Source: Euphorbia lathyris (taxonomy: Eukaryota > Streptophyta > Magnoliopsida > Malpighiales > Euphorbiaceae). From it: a stretch of DNA of 64,000 nucleotides. The notes beneath the pieces were generated by a model. That model was given only the letters and a program-made list of their open reading frames with translations. It had not been told where the DNA came from and did no database searches. The stretch spans positions 78,366,441 through 78,430,440 of the forward strand of contig NC_088914.1 of assembly GCF_963576675.1 (NCBI RefSeq), read 5' to 3'. Shown piece after piece: positions 35,619 through 47,256 of the stretch; the stretch's first letter is position 1; each line of letters starts with the position of its first letter. The translations under genes were made by a program, and so were the position numbers.

Positions 35619-36962
35619 TTACGAAAAGTATTTCTTAAGCCTATCCAGGTTGGTAGGTTCGGAGAATTCCATGCCGTCCATGGTAGTTAACTTCACCGCT
35701 CCTTTGCTTAGTATCTTCTTCACGACGAATGGCCCTTCCCAGTTAGGTTTAAACTTGCCCCTAGGGTCGGTGTGCGTCACACGAATCTGTTTCAGCACCA
35801 AATCTCCTTCTTTGATAGGACTGGTCTTGACCTTTTTATTGAAAGCTCGAGCCATCCTTCTTTGATATAACTGTACATGGTAAAGGGCTTCCATCCTTTT
35901 CTCGTCAACCAAAGCCAACTGCTCATATCGCTTCTTCACCCATTCCGTCTCGGGGATTTCTGCTTCCACTGCGATTCTCAACGATCGCTTTTCGATCTCA
36001 ATCGGCAGGACTGCTTCTGTTCCGTATACCAAGGAGAATGGCGTCGCCCCAGTCGAGGTTCTGACTGTCGTGCGATAAGCCCATAATGCGAGTGGGAGCT
36101 GCTCATGCCAATTCCGATGTGATTCCACCGTTTTTACGAGAATCCTCTTAAGATTCTTATTAGCTACTTCTACTGCCCCATTAGCTTGTGGACGGTACGG
36201 AGAAGATCTGTGATGTTCAATGCCATATTCTCGGAAGAGCCTTCTTACTTCCCCCTGAAACTGGACCCCATTATCCGTGATCATGTGATGAGGCACTCCG
36301 AACCTGGTGACCAAGTGTTTCTCAATGAACTTTCTCATCTGCTTGGATCCCAATTTGCTAAACGACTCTGCCTCTACCCACTTGGTGAAATAATCGATGG
36401 CGACTGCAATAAACTTGTGCCCGTTTGAAGCATTAGGCCTTACCTCACCAATGATGTCAATGCCCCAAGCCGCGAATGGCCAAATAGGTGCTAACACATG
36501 TAATTCCATGGCTGGAAGATGACTACAATCGCCGTGGATTTGACAATCGTGGCATTTCTTCGCATACTCGCTACAATCTCTTTCCATGGTGAGCCAGTAG
36601 AAGCCTTGCCTTATGATTTTCTTTACTAACACCGCTCCTCCCATATGGGCCCCACAAATTCCCGAGTGTACCGATTCCATTGCCTCGCGGGCTTCTCCCG
36701 CATCCAAGCACCTTAGTTGTAACCCATCGATGTGCCTTTTGTAAAGTAAGTCGTTGTGGATGACGAACTGCCGAGCTAACCTTCTAATCACAGCTTGATC
36801 CCTCGGTTCTGACTCTGCCGGATATGTTCCATGCTTCATGAAGTTCACGATATCGAAATACCATGGTTTTTCATCTGCCCCTAACAGCATTACGTCCTCG
36901 TAGCATGGTTTGTGAGATCTCCTCAATACCAACGGTTTCGAGGCAAGGTTCCGGGGGTTGTC
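35619..36962 (-). pseudogene. pol: pol of element C: integrase
   Basis: Gypsy integrase in the same frame as the upstream RT part but separated by TAG at 36963-36965. Residue numbers count from 36932. The zinc-binding HHCC motif is H89, H96, C127, C130; the catalytic DDE triad is D159 (WGIDIIG), D220 (MITDNG) and E255 (NGAVEVAN). A C-terminal chromo-less tail (GDLVLKQIR...GKFKPNWEGPFVV) follows. It ends at 35619. It would insert the cDNA of element C into the genome. Confidence 0.92.
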
Positions 36963-39746
36963 CTAAACTGACACCAAAGTGGCCAAAGCATCCACCGCCT
37001 GGTTCTGTGCTCGAGGAATATGATAGAAACGACATTCCTTGAATCTTTGTGCCAACCCTTCTAGCTGATCTAGATATGGACGTAGCCTTTCTTCCCTTAC
37101 TTCCCAGTTTCCTTGTGCCTGTTCGATGATCAAGTTTGAGTCACCCCAAATTTCGACGTACGATGCTCCTAGTGCCGCTAAAGACTCTAAACCATAAATG
37201 CACGCTTCATATTCGGCCATATTATTGGTAAGAGGGAACGACAACTTCTTAGCCATCGGGATCCTTTCTCCCTCTGGTGAGATAAGTAGTACTCCAACTC
37301 CGGCTCCATTCGAATTAACTGCTCCATCAAAGAACATTTTCCACGGTATAACTTCTATTGCGTTCAAGTGTTCATCGGGGAAATCATAGCTTATCTCTTC
37401 CTCTTCTATATTCAGAGGTTGGTTGGCCAGAAACTCTGCCACAGCCCTCCCTTTGATAACCTTCTTCGTTACATATTCAATGTCAAACTCGGATAAAAGT
37501 AGTAACCATTGGGCTAGTTTCCCTGTCAAAGACGGAGTTCGGTACAGATACTTTACGGGGTCCATCCGAGAAATAATGATCACTTTATATGATTGAAAAT
37601 AGTGCCGTAGTTTCTTTGTTAGCCATACTACTGCCACACACGTCTTTTCGATCATGTTGTACCTGAGCTCGTACTTCAGGAACTTCTTACTCAGATAATA
37701 CACCGCGTGCTCAACACCGGTGTCTCCCTCTTGGGCCAGCATTGCCCCAATGGATCGCTCCTCGATTGCCACATAGAGGAGCAGCGGTTTTCCCAGTTTA
37801 GGCGGTCTCAGAATTGGCGGATTAGACAAGTAATCTCGGACCTTCTCTAAGGCCTGCTGCCACTTATCATTCCAAATCGTGGGTTGATCTTTCCGTAGCA
37901 ACTTAAAGATCGGCTCGCAGATTGCAGTGAGTCTTGCTATGAACCGGCTGATATACTGAACCTGCCCCAGAAACCCTCTCACTTCTTTCTCATTCTTTGG
38001 TGCCGGCATTTCTCGTATGGCCTTCACTTTGTCGGGATCTACCTTAATTCCCTTGTTTCCGATTATATAGCTTAAGATTTTCCCCGATGAAACGCCGAAG
38101 AAGCACTTCTTCGGGTTTAACCTTAGTTTGAATTCTGCAATTCGGGCCAAAAACTTCTCGAGTGCAGCAAAGTGCCCCTCTCTCGTCTCTGATTTGACCA
38201 TCATGTCATCCACATAAACTTCCACCTCCTTGTGTATCATATCATGGAACAGTGCTGTAGCCATTCGCTGGTAAGTTGCCCCGGCATTCTTCAAACCAAA
38301 CGGCATCACCCTGTAGCAGTATGTTCCCCACTCAGTTGTGAACGAGGTTTTTGCTTTGTGTTTTTCGGCCATCTGAACTTGCATGTAGCCCATGAAACCG
38401 TCCACATTCGTGTGTAAGACACTTGATGCTGCACTATCGATCAATACGTCAATATGAGGCAACGCGAATTCATCCTTGGGGCATGCCTTGTTAAGGTCTC
38501 GATAATCGATGCACATTCTTACTTTGCCGTCCTTCTTTGCGATGGGCACCACATTTGCGACCCAAGGGGGATAGTCGATTACTTCGATGAACCCTGCTTC
38601 TAACTGCTTCTTCACTTCTTCTCTGATCTTATCTGCCCATTCTGGTCTCATGCGTCGGAGCTTTTGTTTTACGGGCCTCGCCTCGGGATATGTTGGAATA
38701 CGGTGAGTTACGATTGATTGATCAATTCTAGGCATGTCTTCGTATGTCCAAGCAAACACTATTTCGTATTTTTTTATTATTCTCTCAAATTCTTTCCTCT
38801 CTTCAATAGTTAATTCTTGAGCAATTTGTATAAGTTTAGGATTTTCATCCGTGCCAAGATTGAAAGTTGACATTTCTATTGTATTGATTTCAAATGTAGG
38901 CATGTTATATGAATGAGGATGCATGGAATGATCACGATCAACATCAAGCAAGTAAGTGAAATCATAATTCATTTCGTTGATAGTATTGGCGATTACATCG
39001 TCTGATTCAAACAAAGCAGTAATACAATTTTCATCCTCAAGGTCCTCGGGTTTCTCATGAACTTTGGAGGTACTAGGCTCGTCCACCGCTCCCACAGTTG
39101 CTTCAATGGTGATGACTTGCTCCTCGGCATTCAAGTCTAGCACCATAATCTCCTCGACAAAGCAGCTCGCCTTTCCTTTGCCCCAGTCGGCAACATCATT
39201 GAAGATTTCGAACCCTGGCAGGATCTTTCCTTCGGCGCTAATAGCCACTTCCGACTCATCATCAGACTCATCCCAGATGTTGATCGGAACCCTCTGATTG
39301 ATACCTTCCTCGTCGGAGGAACTTCCCCAAACGTCCACGACCATCAGATCCATTATGTGAGGGACATTCGGATTTATGTAGGAAGGGTCCGACGATCCAT
39401 ACCGAGCCCAGCCTATCAGTTCTTCATAGTCCTTGAGGAACACTCCATTCATTCTTCTAGCCACGAGTGGAATAGCACCCTTCCGGATGCACATGAGTTG
39501 CTCCTGATCACTCAAGGTGACCCGACACGAGGCATACTTGAACCTCCATCTTCTAGCATAATCCACAAATGGTTCCTCGGGGAATTGCCTAATCCTTTCT
39601 AAATCTTCCAACGACCCTGTCCACGGAATGTACCTCTCATACCTCTGCACAAAGGCCTCCATGAGAGATCCCCAGTCCCCTTTTGTCTTTGCCGCGAGCA
39701 TTCGGTGCCACATCAAAGCTTCTCCTATGAGTGTCTTTGGAAAATG
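36963..39746 (-). pseudogene. pol: pol of element C: fourth gag unit, RT, RNase H and second RNase H
   Basis: Residue numbers count from 39716. Residues 1-110 complete a fourth gag-like unit. Residues 110-300 are acidic linker with no protease motif visible (no DSG/DTG). RT spans about 340-510: VFAWTYEDMP, KKDGKVRMCIDYRDLN, D439 in NVDGFMGY, and YVDD at 501-504. The gypsy RNase H (about 640-750) is degenerate at its first acid (LLLYVAIEER). A second RNase H (795-915) keeps FFDGAV (D797), MAEYEA (E835), WGDSN (D859) and VDALA (D909). This dual RNase H defines the Tat lineage. Bounded by in-frame TAG codons at 39747-39749 and 36963-36965. Confidence 0.9.
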
Positions 39747-41945
39747 CTAGACTAACTCACTTCGGTAGAGTCCCGCGTCAAACATGTAGGCACGGAAACG
39801 GTTTATATGATCAATGGGGTTCTCATCTCCCTTATACTTAGACATGGCTGTTACTGCTTCAGGTGTCTCCTCTTCGGGTAATGCAGGCATTTCCTCTGGA
39901 CATTCCCGTGCGGCGTATTTCTTGATGAATCTCTTAGTCATTTTTGCCCAATCTGCTTTAACGTACATTGGAAGAGACATGTACCACACTAGTGAATCTC
40001 CTGCCAATGAGTTGCAAAACAAGCTCGTGATCTCCTCCTCTTTGAAACCTAGAGGACCCATAGCCGACAGATAAAAATGCAAGTGCTCCATGGGGTCCTT
40101 CCCTTCATTATACTTGTTGACAGTTGGAAACGAACGTTTGATAGGCCCAATTTGCATCGCGCTATATTCCCCTGCCCGTATTTTGTCTCTTCGATACTTC
40201 ATCAAAAACAAGCTTGACATCAGTGACCAATCATGCTTAGTCGCGTCAGGTAGCGATTGAAACCACTTCAAAGGTTCGCCCACCAGCGAAAGATGGAACC
40301 ATGGAGCGACTTCTTCCACTTTGTATGGCTCTCCAAACATAGCACACACGTATCCATACAAATGAGCTTCGGGGTCTTCTACCCCACTAAACAATTTCAA
40401 CATAGGCATGATCCTCCGAGATGAGACTTCCTCGGTCTCCTCAGTTTCAGTTCTATCATCCATCACTCCTTCCGTTGGCTCCTCTTCCAAAGCCGACACA
40501 TACAAACCATTTTCCACATTATTCTTCTCATCGGAGTCCAACAACTCCTCTACGTTCTCCTCGAAGGATTCCATCACTACACGTTCTGTCAGACCAATTC
40601 CGATCATGCTTACCCTATGATTAGGCAATGGATTACGCCTAGTGGAAGGGTTCGCTGACGAAGGATCAACTATCTTTTTCTCCTCGATTAAATCCTGGAT
40701 TTCGTGTTTCAGCCTCTCACAATTCTCAATTGTATGCCCATAATTGCTGTGGAACTCGCAATATCCCCTAGCTTGTATCTGCGGAGGAGGCGGAGCTTTG
40801 TTATAAGGGGTAAGGGCTTTCAATAGTCCTTTCTTCTGCAAACGTTCGAAAACCTTTGCGTAAGTCTGATTAAATTTGGCGAACCGCCTCTTTTCGATAG
40901 CATTAAGATCAAGCACTTTCACTGCTGCAGATTCTGCACTCGCACTCGGCCCTCCGGCACTATACCCAGACTTCGTCCATTTAGTGTATGCTTTCTTCGG
41001 CTCTCCATCCCCCTCAACGGTCAAGGCACAGCTATACATCTGATTGAAATCGGTAAAAGGCATATACCGCAACTCATTCTTAATATATGGCAATGTGTTG
41101 CCCACTACCATTCGGATCTGATCCTGCTCAAGCGGCTTTTGTTTCATAACCGCGGCCTTGGCCCTCCACCTTCTTACAAAATCGGAAAAGGATTCCCCCG
41201 TCTGCTGCTTAGTGCTCTCAAGTTCCTTCAAAGTGACCTCAAGCATGGTGTTGAAGCTATACTGAGCGATGAATGACTTCGCTAACTCTTTCCAATCCCT
41301 CTTCGTCACCATTGGTAATGCATGAAACCATGTGAGGGCAGCCCCCTCAAGATAAGTGTTAAACAGCCCTAGGACTTGATCCTCAGTAAGGATCGTGTGC
41401 TTCATTACAGCGACATACTGATTCATGTGGGCAGTGGGATCCCCAGTTCCATCGAACTTTTTCATGTCAGGGAGCCGGAATTTCAAAGGCAAAGCCGTTG
41501 CCGATAAACAATTCTTCAAGTTATAAAAGTCCTGACTTCCGGAACTTCCTCCGTGCAAGTCCTGCACCTCCTGCGTGATGTGTTGCTTCCATTCCTCTTT
41601 CTTAGCTTTCTCTTTTTCCAGCTGTTTTCGGATATAATCCTGATAATCCTCCTCATTCCCAAAGCGAGGGCCATCGTTCACCTCATTCTCAGCGTGTTTA
41701 CTGCCATTTTTATCATCTCTCATGGCCAGCTTAGCTAACTGGGCCGCTATCACCGCTAACTGCTCATTAATGTTGTTCATAGAGTTTTCCAATCCGGCCA
41801 CTTTTTCGTCGGTCGCAGACATACTGGCTGAAGACTGAGTATACTCGGACGAAGATGATTCCGAAGCCACCACTGCCGATTCAGAACTGTCAATTTGTAA
41901 CTGGTCAAACTGCCTAACTAGCCGACTGCTCTCTCGGTACCACAA
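39747..41945 (-). pseudogene. gag: gag of element C with multiple capsid-like units
   Basis: 732 open codons counted from 41945. That codon is TTG after a stop, and the first ATG in frame is residue 42 (41822). Residues 45-125 are a coiled coil. Unit 1 (about 160-310) is a complete retrotransposon gag/capsid domain: FDGTGDPTAHMNQYV, L.GAALTWFHALP, W..L...F...Y, W..K...M. It is followed by a zinc-knuckle-like CEFHSNYGHTIENC (396-409). Units 2 (513-585) and 3 (606-677) repeat the pattern F/Y..G.DP..HL..Y, L.G..L.W...LP, W..M...F..KY. A fourth begins at 700 and continues after the TAG (39747-39749). No protease is seen between these units. Confidence 0.85.
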
Positions 41946-43901
41946 TCACTTAATGATGACGTCTGCGCGAACGGTATCCATTAGTATGTATGCATGATTT
42001 TATATGCATGATTCGTGGTGTGTGCGTTTATTTATTTACAGATATATAAGATAAGAAGAACAAACGTTAGTCTAATTACACGTATCACAACATCTCTCTT
42101 CCACCCTTATTCCTCCACACACTCGATGGTCCAAGTCTCTTTCCTAGGATTTTGGTTTGGGGCTCACATTGCGGTCCAGGGGACGCGTGATGCCGTCGAT
42201 TATTGCGGAAAAGTAGATCAGTCATCAGACAATACAGTTCGTTTTGACGTATCAACGTTCAGTGACTAAGAAATCGACCAAGTTGGATTGTCCTTTCGGA
42301 ATAACTCGTCTTTTGTCCTTTCGCGAGACGCATTAATTCGGGTTTTGACTCCCTTTGAGCGCATCTCAGTTTTTAGACGTGGTACGAGTTATTCTTCTAG
42401 TCCAATCGTTCGTTATTGTCAATGACTCGTTCCCTTTTGTTCGCGCAGGTTTGTGTCTCGATTTTTGGATTACAACGGGATCTTTTGGATCTATCGAGAG
42501 ACGTAACCACGTGTTTATTTAGTGATGGAATCACTTTTGGATTTTATTTTAGGGAACGGACTCATCGCGTAACGCGTTTGTTCTTAGCATCGAGGATCCG
42601 TTTGCTCATTTTAGCTACGTGAAAAGACGGCGAGTCTTATTTTGAGCGCACGGTAACCTTTCGGCTAGCAACAGTTCGTTGTTCTTCCCAATCCACGGGA
42701 TATATCATCTTAGTGTGGTTATAGAAAATCAACGTTTCGTTGAATCGCATGCTTATTCAAAGCGAGGATACCACCGTTCTCTTTCCTTTAGGCACGACTT
42801 AAGCAAACACGTACATCGGGCCATATTTCTTGCAGTTTTGGTAACGGTCGAAATGATCGAGTCGTTAGTCAAAACCCGCAGTCTCGTCCATATGGCGCAA
42901 TTATATGGTTTGGCTTAATTCGGCTTCGAGATTTTAAACGGGGTATACACTCGTTCGAGGCACGCATTCAACGGCATTGGTTTATTTTCTTTAACTACGC
43001 TCGGGATTGACATATATCGTAAATTCGGAATGATTTTGGTCGTTTAGTTCATTTTTCGCTTTTCTTTTCTTAGTCACTTCTGCGGACACGTCCATTTCTC
43101 TTTAAGAACGACACGGGGCATAACGTAAAAGCTCGTCTTTTATTCGGAAGGGACGGGCTACTCGTGCGAACTTTTCACGTTACGACAGGGTTGTTCGAAA
43201 CAGAAATATTCTTCGTTTTCGTTTCGTTATGATCTCGTTTTATCCCAATTTATTTAAAGAATGTGAATAACGGCTACTGTTAATATAGTCTTTTGAATCG
43301 AAGTATAACTATCCTCAACACCAAACCGATTCATACTAATATGTGCTTACATCGTAACGCATTTCCTGAACATGTGCCTTCGTCGGGACACAAAAAGGGA
43401 CAAGGCGGGCCGCACATGTTCATTCATACGAGATGACTAAGTCGTCTTTAGTTTAAATCGTTTCGATGTTTTAGGGTAATTAGTATGTCGACTCAAGAGT
43501 ATATATTAACGCATCATTTCATTTTCTTTACATACTTTAGGATTTAGACACGTATCATGGCGATTTAAAAACACGAACTGATTCATTTATCACATAAAAA
43601 ATAGTAACGGGTAATCTTATGGAAACTTCTAAGGCTACTATATGCTGACACGGCTGATCGCGGGACCTCACAGGACCGCACAAATTCGCCCCTAACGAAT
43701 GGATGGGGACCCTTTGGCGCCTTACTGTAAGGGGGAACTTACACTAGCCTCTTTCGAGCGACGAATGGACTCTCGCTAGAGGTTTCGCGGAAATTACCCA
43801 AAAGGTTTGCAATAATGCACATGAATGCATACGAAAAGAAATAATACGATCCGTCCCCGTTAAGGGCTTAATACACACCTTCCCGAATCAAATTTCTCGC
43901 T
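41946..43901 (-). other. Untranslated leader of element C
   Basis: About 2 kb between primer site and gag. No ORF of convincing length on the minus strand, so the extra ORF1 of Ogre-type Tat elements is absent. The sequence is rich in CG and AACG words. Confidence 0.6.
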
Positions 43902-43919
43902 TCCCCAGCAGAGTCGCCA
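43902..43919 (-). promoter_or_regulatory. Primer binding site of element C
   Basis: The minus strand reads TGGCGACTCTGCTGGGGA two bases inside the 5' LTR end. From memory of the Tat/Ogre group this matches the 3' end of a tRNA-Arg. Confidence 0.75.
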
Positions 43920-46256
43920 CTTGTTAGACGAGGTGCCGCGGCCTAATCTCCTGGGCTGACCGGGGGGTGGACACCTCATGGCGACGTAAGCGGTGATTGG
44001 CGCCGAAAGCAACCAATCGTGGAATCAAGCTGCTCGGCAGGACCGGAGCTCGGAGATATGGAAGAGTCGCCACCCACGAATGGGAAAATGAACACCGATC
44101 CCTTGCGGGAGACCAGTGTGGGTTCGGGAAACTTAGGTACGAGCCGAGAAGGCTAGCTCCTTTCCGGAGAAAGGCTACTAGGCACCCCGACATCGCCCGG
44201 TTATGAACCACCGGCCTCCTACTCAGCATGTTAGGCGATAACGGACTAATCGTATACTTCTTTAAGTTTAAAATTCATTTGAAACCTTTTCTTTCTCTTT
44301 TTAGAAACCGTTTTGAGCATATATTATTGAAAAGCCACTTTAGCAAAGAATCACCCATTTACATCAATTTGATATACATACAAAGAGAGAGGGAGAAGGA
44401 AGAATTGATTTATTTACCACGGGATTTACATGTCATGATGCGTGTTAATTCTATACTAACTCATTTCCCCAAAACGAGTTTATTTACATGGTCCGTACCT
44501 TAATCGCCATTGGAACGATTTAGGTACGTTTCAAAACCCCGTTTGATGAAGTCCGCCTGAATCGCCGTTGGAACGACTCGGGCGTTGAAAATGTTGGGAT
44601 AAAAGCCTTTAATAAGAAAACGTGGTTAAACATACAAGTCAATTTTATTTTGTACAAATCATTTAAGAAAACGATTCAAAACTTCATTATTTACAATGAA
44701 AACGATTTTAATTACAAGGTTCGCTTAATCCGTCGTTGGAACGGACTAAGGTTTTAAAGCGTGGTGTTTTGGGAAACGATTTGAAATGTCAAGAAAACAC
44801 TATTTATTTACATTAGGAGCCTCTAAAAAACCATTAGTTTAAATGATTAAATTAAAAACTCTTTTTGTGATTTATTTTCCCCTTTTCCTTAATGGATTCT
44901 CTACTAGTCATAATTACAATAATAAACATATTTAAACCAAAATTCAATCCCAAATAAAGCCCATTTGAAACATGGACCCCTAAATGGCCCAAAAGAACAA
45001 AGGAAATAATATAAGCATATATATATATACATTTTAATCCAAAAAAAGATATGAAATAAAAGTTAATGAAAAGAGATTATATAATACATATATGAAAATA
45101 CTAAATATAATACATTTATACTTTAAACATGTGAAAATAGTAAATAAAGCTCCTAGATAAGAAAATAACATTTATTCCCAAAATAGTTTTATTTAATAAT
45201 AATTAATATAACCCAAATATCCCAAAACTATATATATACATAACTAATGTAATTTTAAATGTCAAAATAATATCTATTCATCCAATAATTAATCACTCCC
45301 AAAACACCCAAGTAAATATTCTTTTAAAATGAAATTCATTACCATTTAAGTAAAGGAAAAAGAAAAGAAAAGATATATATACATATACTTATATTTAATA
45401 AAAAATGATATATAAACATCCCAAATAATTATATATACCAAATGTCTAAAAATAGTTTGAAAATATATATTACATAAATATACATATATATACAAAGGAC
45501 CAACAGCTTAAAAGTTAAGAAACAGGGACCGAAACAGTATTTTTTACATTCCAGCAGATTTACCGACGGAAAATCCGTCGGTAAACAGCAATTAGCGACA
45601 GTAATGGAAAATTACAGCAGCACTCCAATTGTTTCCAGATTTATTCAAAAACTTTAAATTAAATCTAATTCAATCGTTTTGGATTTCCGAACTACCCAAA
45701 ATGGGTCATAGTCAATGACGGAAGTTCCTAAAACGACGTTTTTATTTTAAAACGTTATTCGGAAATATCTTTTCAAAAACTTATAATTACAACGCTTTCA
45801 ATACCCGAACTACCTTTTAATCGGATCACGGTTCGTATTGGGATATCAAAACGAGGTTTTTACTTCAAAACAAAACCGAACGTTTATCTAACAAGAGACG
45901 AGAATTAAATAAATACGAAAAATTAAATAAAACGTGATAAATAAATAAATGACAAAACAAATAAAATTATAACATAAAAATAAATAAAGGAAAAGAAATA
46001 AATAAAATAAAATAAAACGAGTCTAGTCCTCGGATAATACCTCAAGTTCGGTATCTGACAGTCGAAGCCGATTGATTCCACGAGTCGTGATTTTCCGGTT
46101 TTTTTGTGTTTTTTAGTAAAAATTTAACTTTGGAAAAATTTGGATTTTTTTGGGAAAAAAAATATTTTCTCCAAAAAATTGACTTTCTCTCTCTAAAAAT
46201 GTTTAGAGTGAAAAAGCTCCAAAGAATCCCTCTTCAAATGCATGGGGATCCGTGCC

Positions 46257-46263
46257 TTTTATA
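46257..46263 (-). promoter_or_regulatory. TATA box of element C 5' LTR
   Basis: The minus strand reads CCTATAAAAGG. Transcription would start about 30 bp further on, near 46225. Conserved in the other LTR. Confidence 0.7.
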
Positions 46264-46287
46264 GGCAAACGGATCCCCGGTGGAATG

Positions 46288-46780
46288 GGCGACGCCCAAA
46301 AAGAATCGGGCGTCGCCCAAGGGGGTTGGACGGCCGCCCAAGGCATGTTGGGCGGCCGCCCAACCTCACGTTGGGCTATCGTCCAACATTGTTGGGCGAT
46401 CGCCCAACAGCGTTGGGCGAGCGCCCAACGTAAGGTTGGGCGCGCGCGCCCAACCGCCGTTGGGCGTTCGCCCGACGTCGGTGGGTGCTCGCCCAACGGC
46501 CGCCGGGGCGCGTCTCGCGCCGTCGGGCTCGCACGCCCTGCGGCCGTCGAGCGTGCGTTCTGTGCCGTCGGGCGCCCACGCGTCGCGGCCGTCGAATGCG
46601 CGTTCCGCGCTGCCGGGCGCACACGCCCCTTCGCCGACGAGAGCGCGCGCCACTTGTGGTTGGATGCATGCATCCGATGGACGTCGAGCGCATGCCCCGC
46701 GCCGTCGAGCGGGCGTCCGACTGTCGTCGGTCGCGCGTCGTATGCCGCTAAGCGCTCGCACCATGCCGCTAAGCATTCGC
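46288..46780. repeat. GC-rich palindrome array in the U3 of the 5' LTR of C
   Basis: Five or more copies of TTGGGCG-NN-CGCCCAA-type palindromes (centres GC, AT, GA and others) between 46325 and 46455, then CpG-dense repeats to 46780. The other LTR has fewer palindromes but an extra CpG-repeat segment, so the two LTRs of one element differ in copy number. Confidence 0.85.
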
Positions 46781-47256
46781 GAGCCACCCCATTGGCAACA
46801 GCGACCCGCCATAACTCTTTCTTCCTTATTATGTACTTATCATTCTTTATATATTTTTTGTTTTTCAAAACTTCCGGAATCAATCGCTTCAACCGTCTTG
46901 TTTTCAGGTTTTCGTCACAGGTCCTCCGACTCGGTGTCTACAGTTCCAAATAAAAATAACATTCCTCTGAGAACTCGGTACCAAGGTACTCGGTAGAGAT
47001 GGAATCCCCAACGAAAAGTCCAGTGTGACTTTTGTGGGAAGTTAGGACACACCACTAAGGTGTGCTGGCACGCTCAGCACTGGGGTGCTGACAAGTCAGT
47101 AAAAAATCCTAAACAGAAGGTCAGTTGTGACTTCTGTGGAAAGAATGGCCATACTGTCCATGTATGCCGCCATAAAATAAAGTATGATGCTATACATGTT
47201 GCACCTAACAAGTCAGGACCCAAAAAGAATTGGGTACCTAAAAGTAACTAGTTACA

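Larger units (their letters stand above)
28177..46942 (-). mobile_element. Tat-lineage Ty3/gypsy element C, full length, with antisense cargo gene
   Basis: 18.8 kb with LTRs of about 3.0 kb (28177-31166 and 43922-46942) and target duplication GTTCC. gag-pol runs on the minus strand, so the right LTR is the 5' one. The primer site TGGCGACTCTGCTGGGGA matches the tRNA-Arg-type site I know from Tat/Ogre elements. A second, archaeal-like RNase H after the RT-linked one is diagnostic of the Tat lineage. Between pol and the 3' LTR lies an opposite-strand plant-mobile-domain gene and tandem repeats, also known traits of Tat elements. Confidence 0.92.
43922..46942 (-). repeat. 5' LTR of element C
   Basis: 3021 bp, the transcription-starting LTR for the minus strand. 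TATA (minus TATAAAA) is at plus 46257-46263. The U3 (46264-46942) holds the GC-rich palindromes; the remaining ~2.3 kb is R/U5, giving a leader of over 4 kb before gag. A perfect 11-bp stem with 5-base loop lies at 45559-45585 (TTTACCGACGG / CCGTCGGTAAA). Confidence 0.93.
26742..47251 (+). pseudogene. gag: gag of Sirevirus B, split by element C
   Basis: Same protein as the gag of A. Exon-like pieces are 26742-28176 and 46948-47251, separated by the 18.8-kb insertion C, which duplicated GTTCC (28172-28176 and 46943-46947) between the coiled-coil part and the last two zinc knuckles. The first knuckle (CFECHQTGHIKSNC) is near 27660-27700; the other two lie at 47028-47070 and 47127-47170. Further breaks: a one-base deletion relative to A near 27968 and TAG at 46994-46996. 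The gag stop TAG (47249-47251) sits at the centre of the palindrome GTAACTAGTTAC. Confidence 0.9.
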
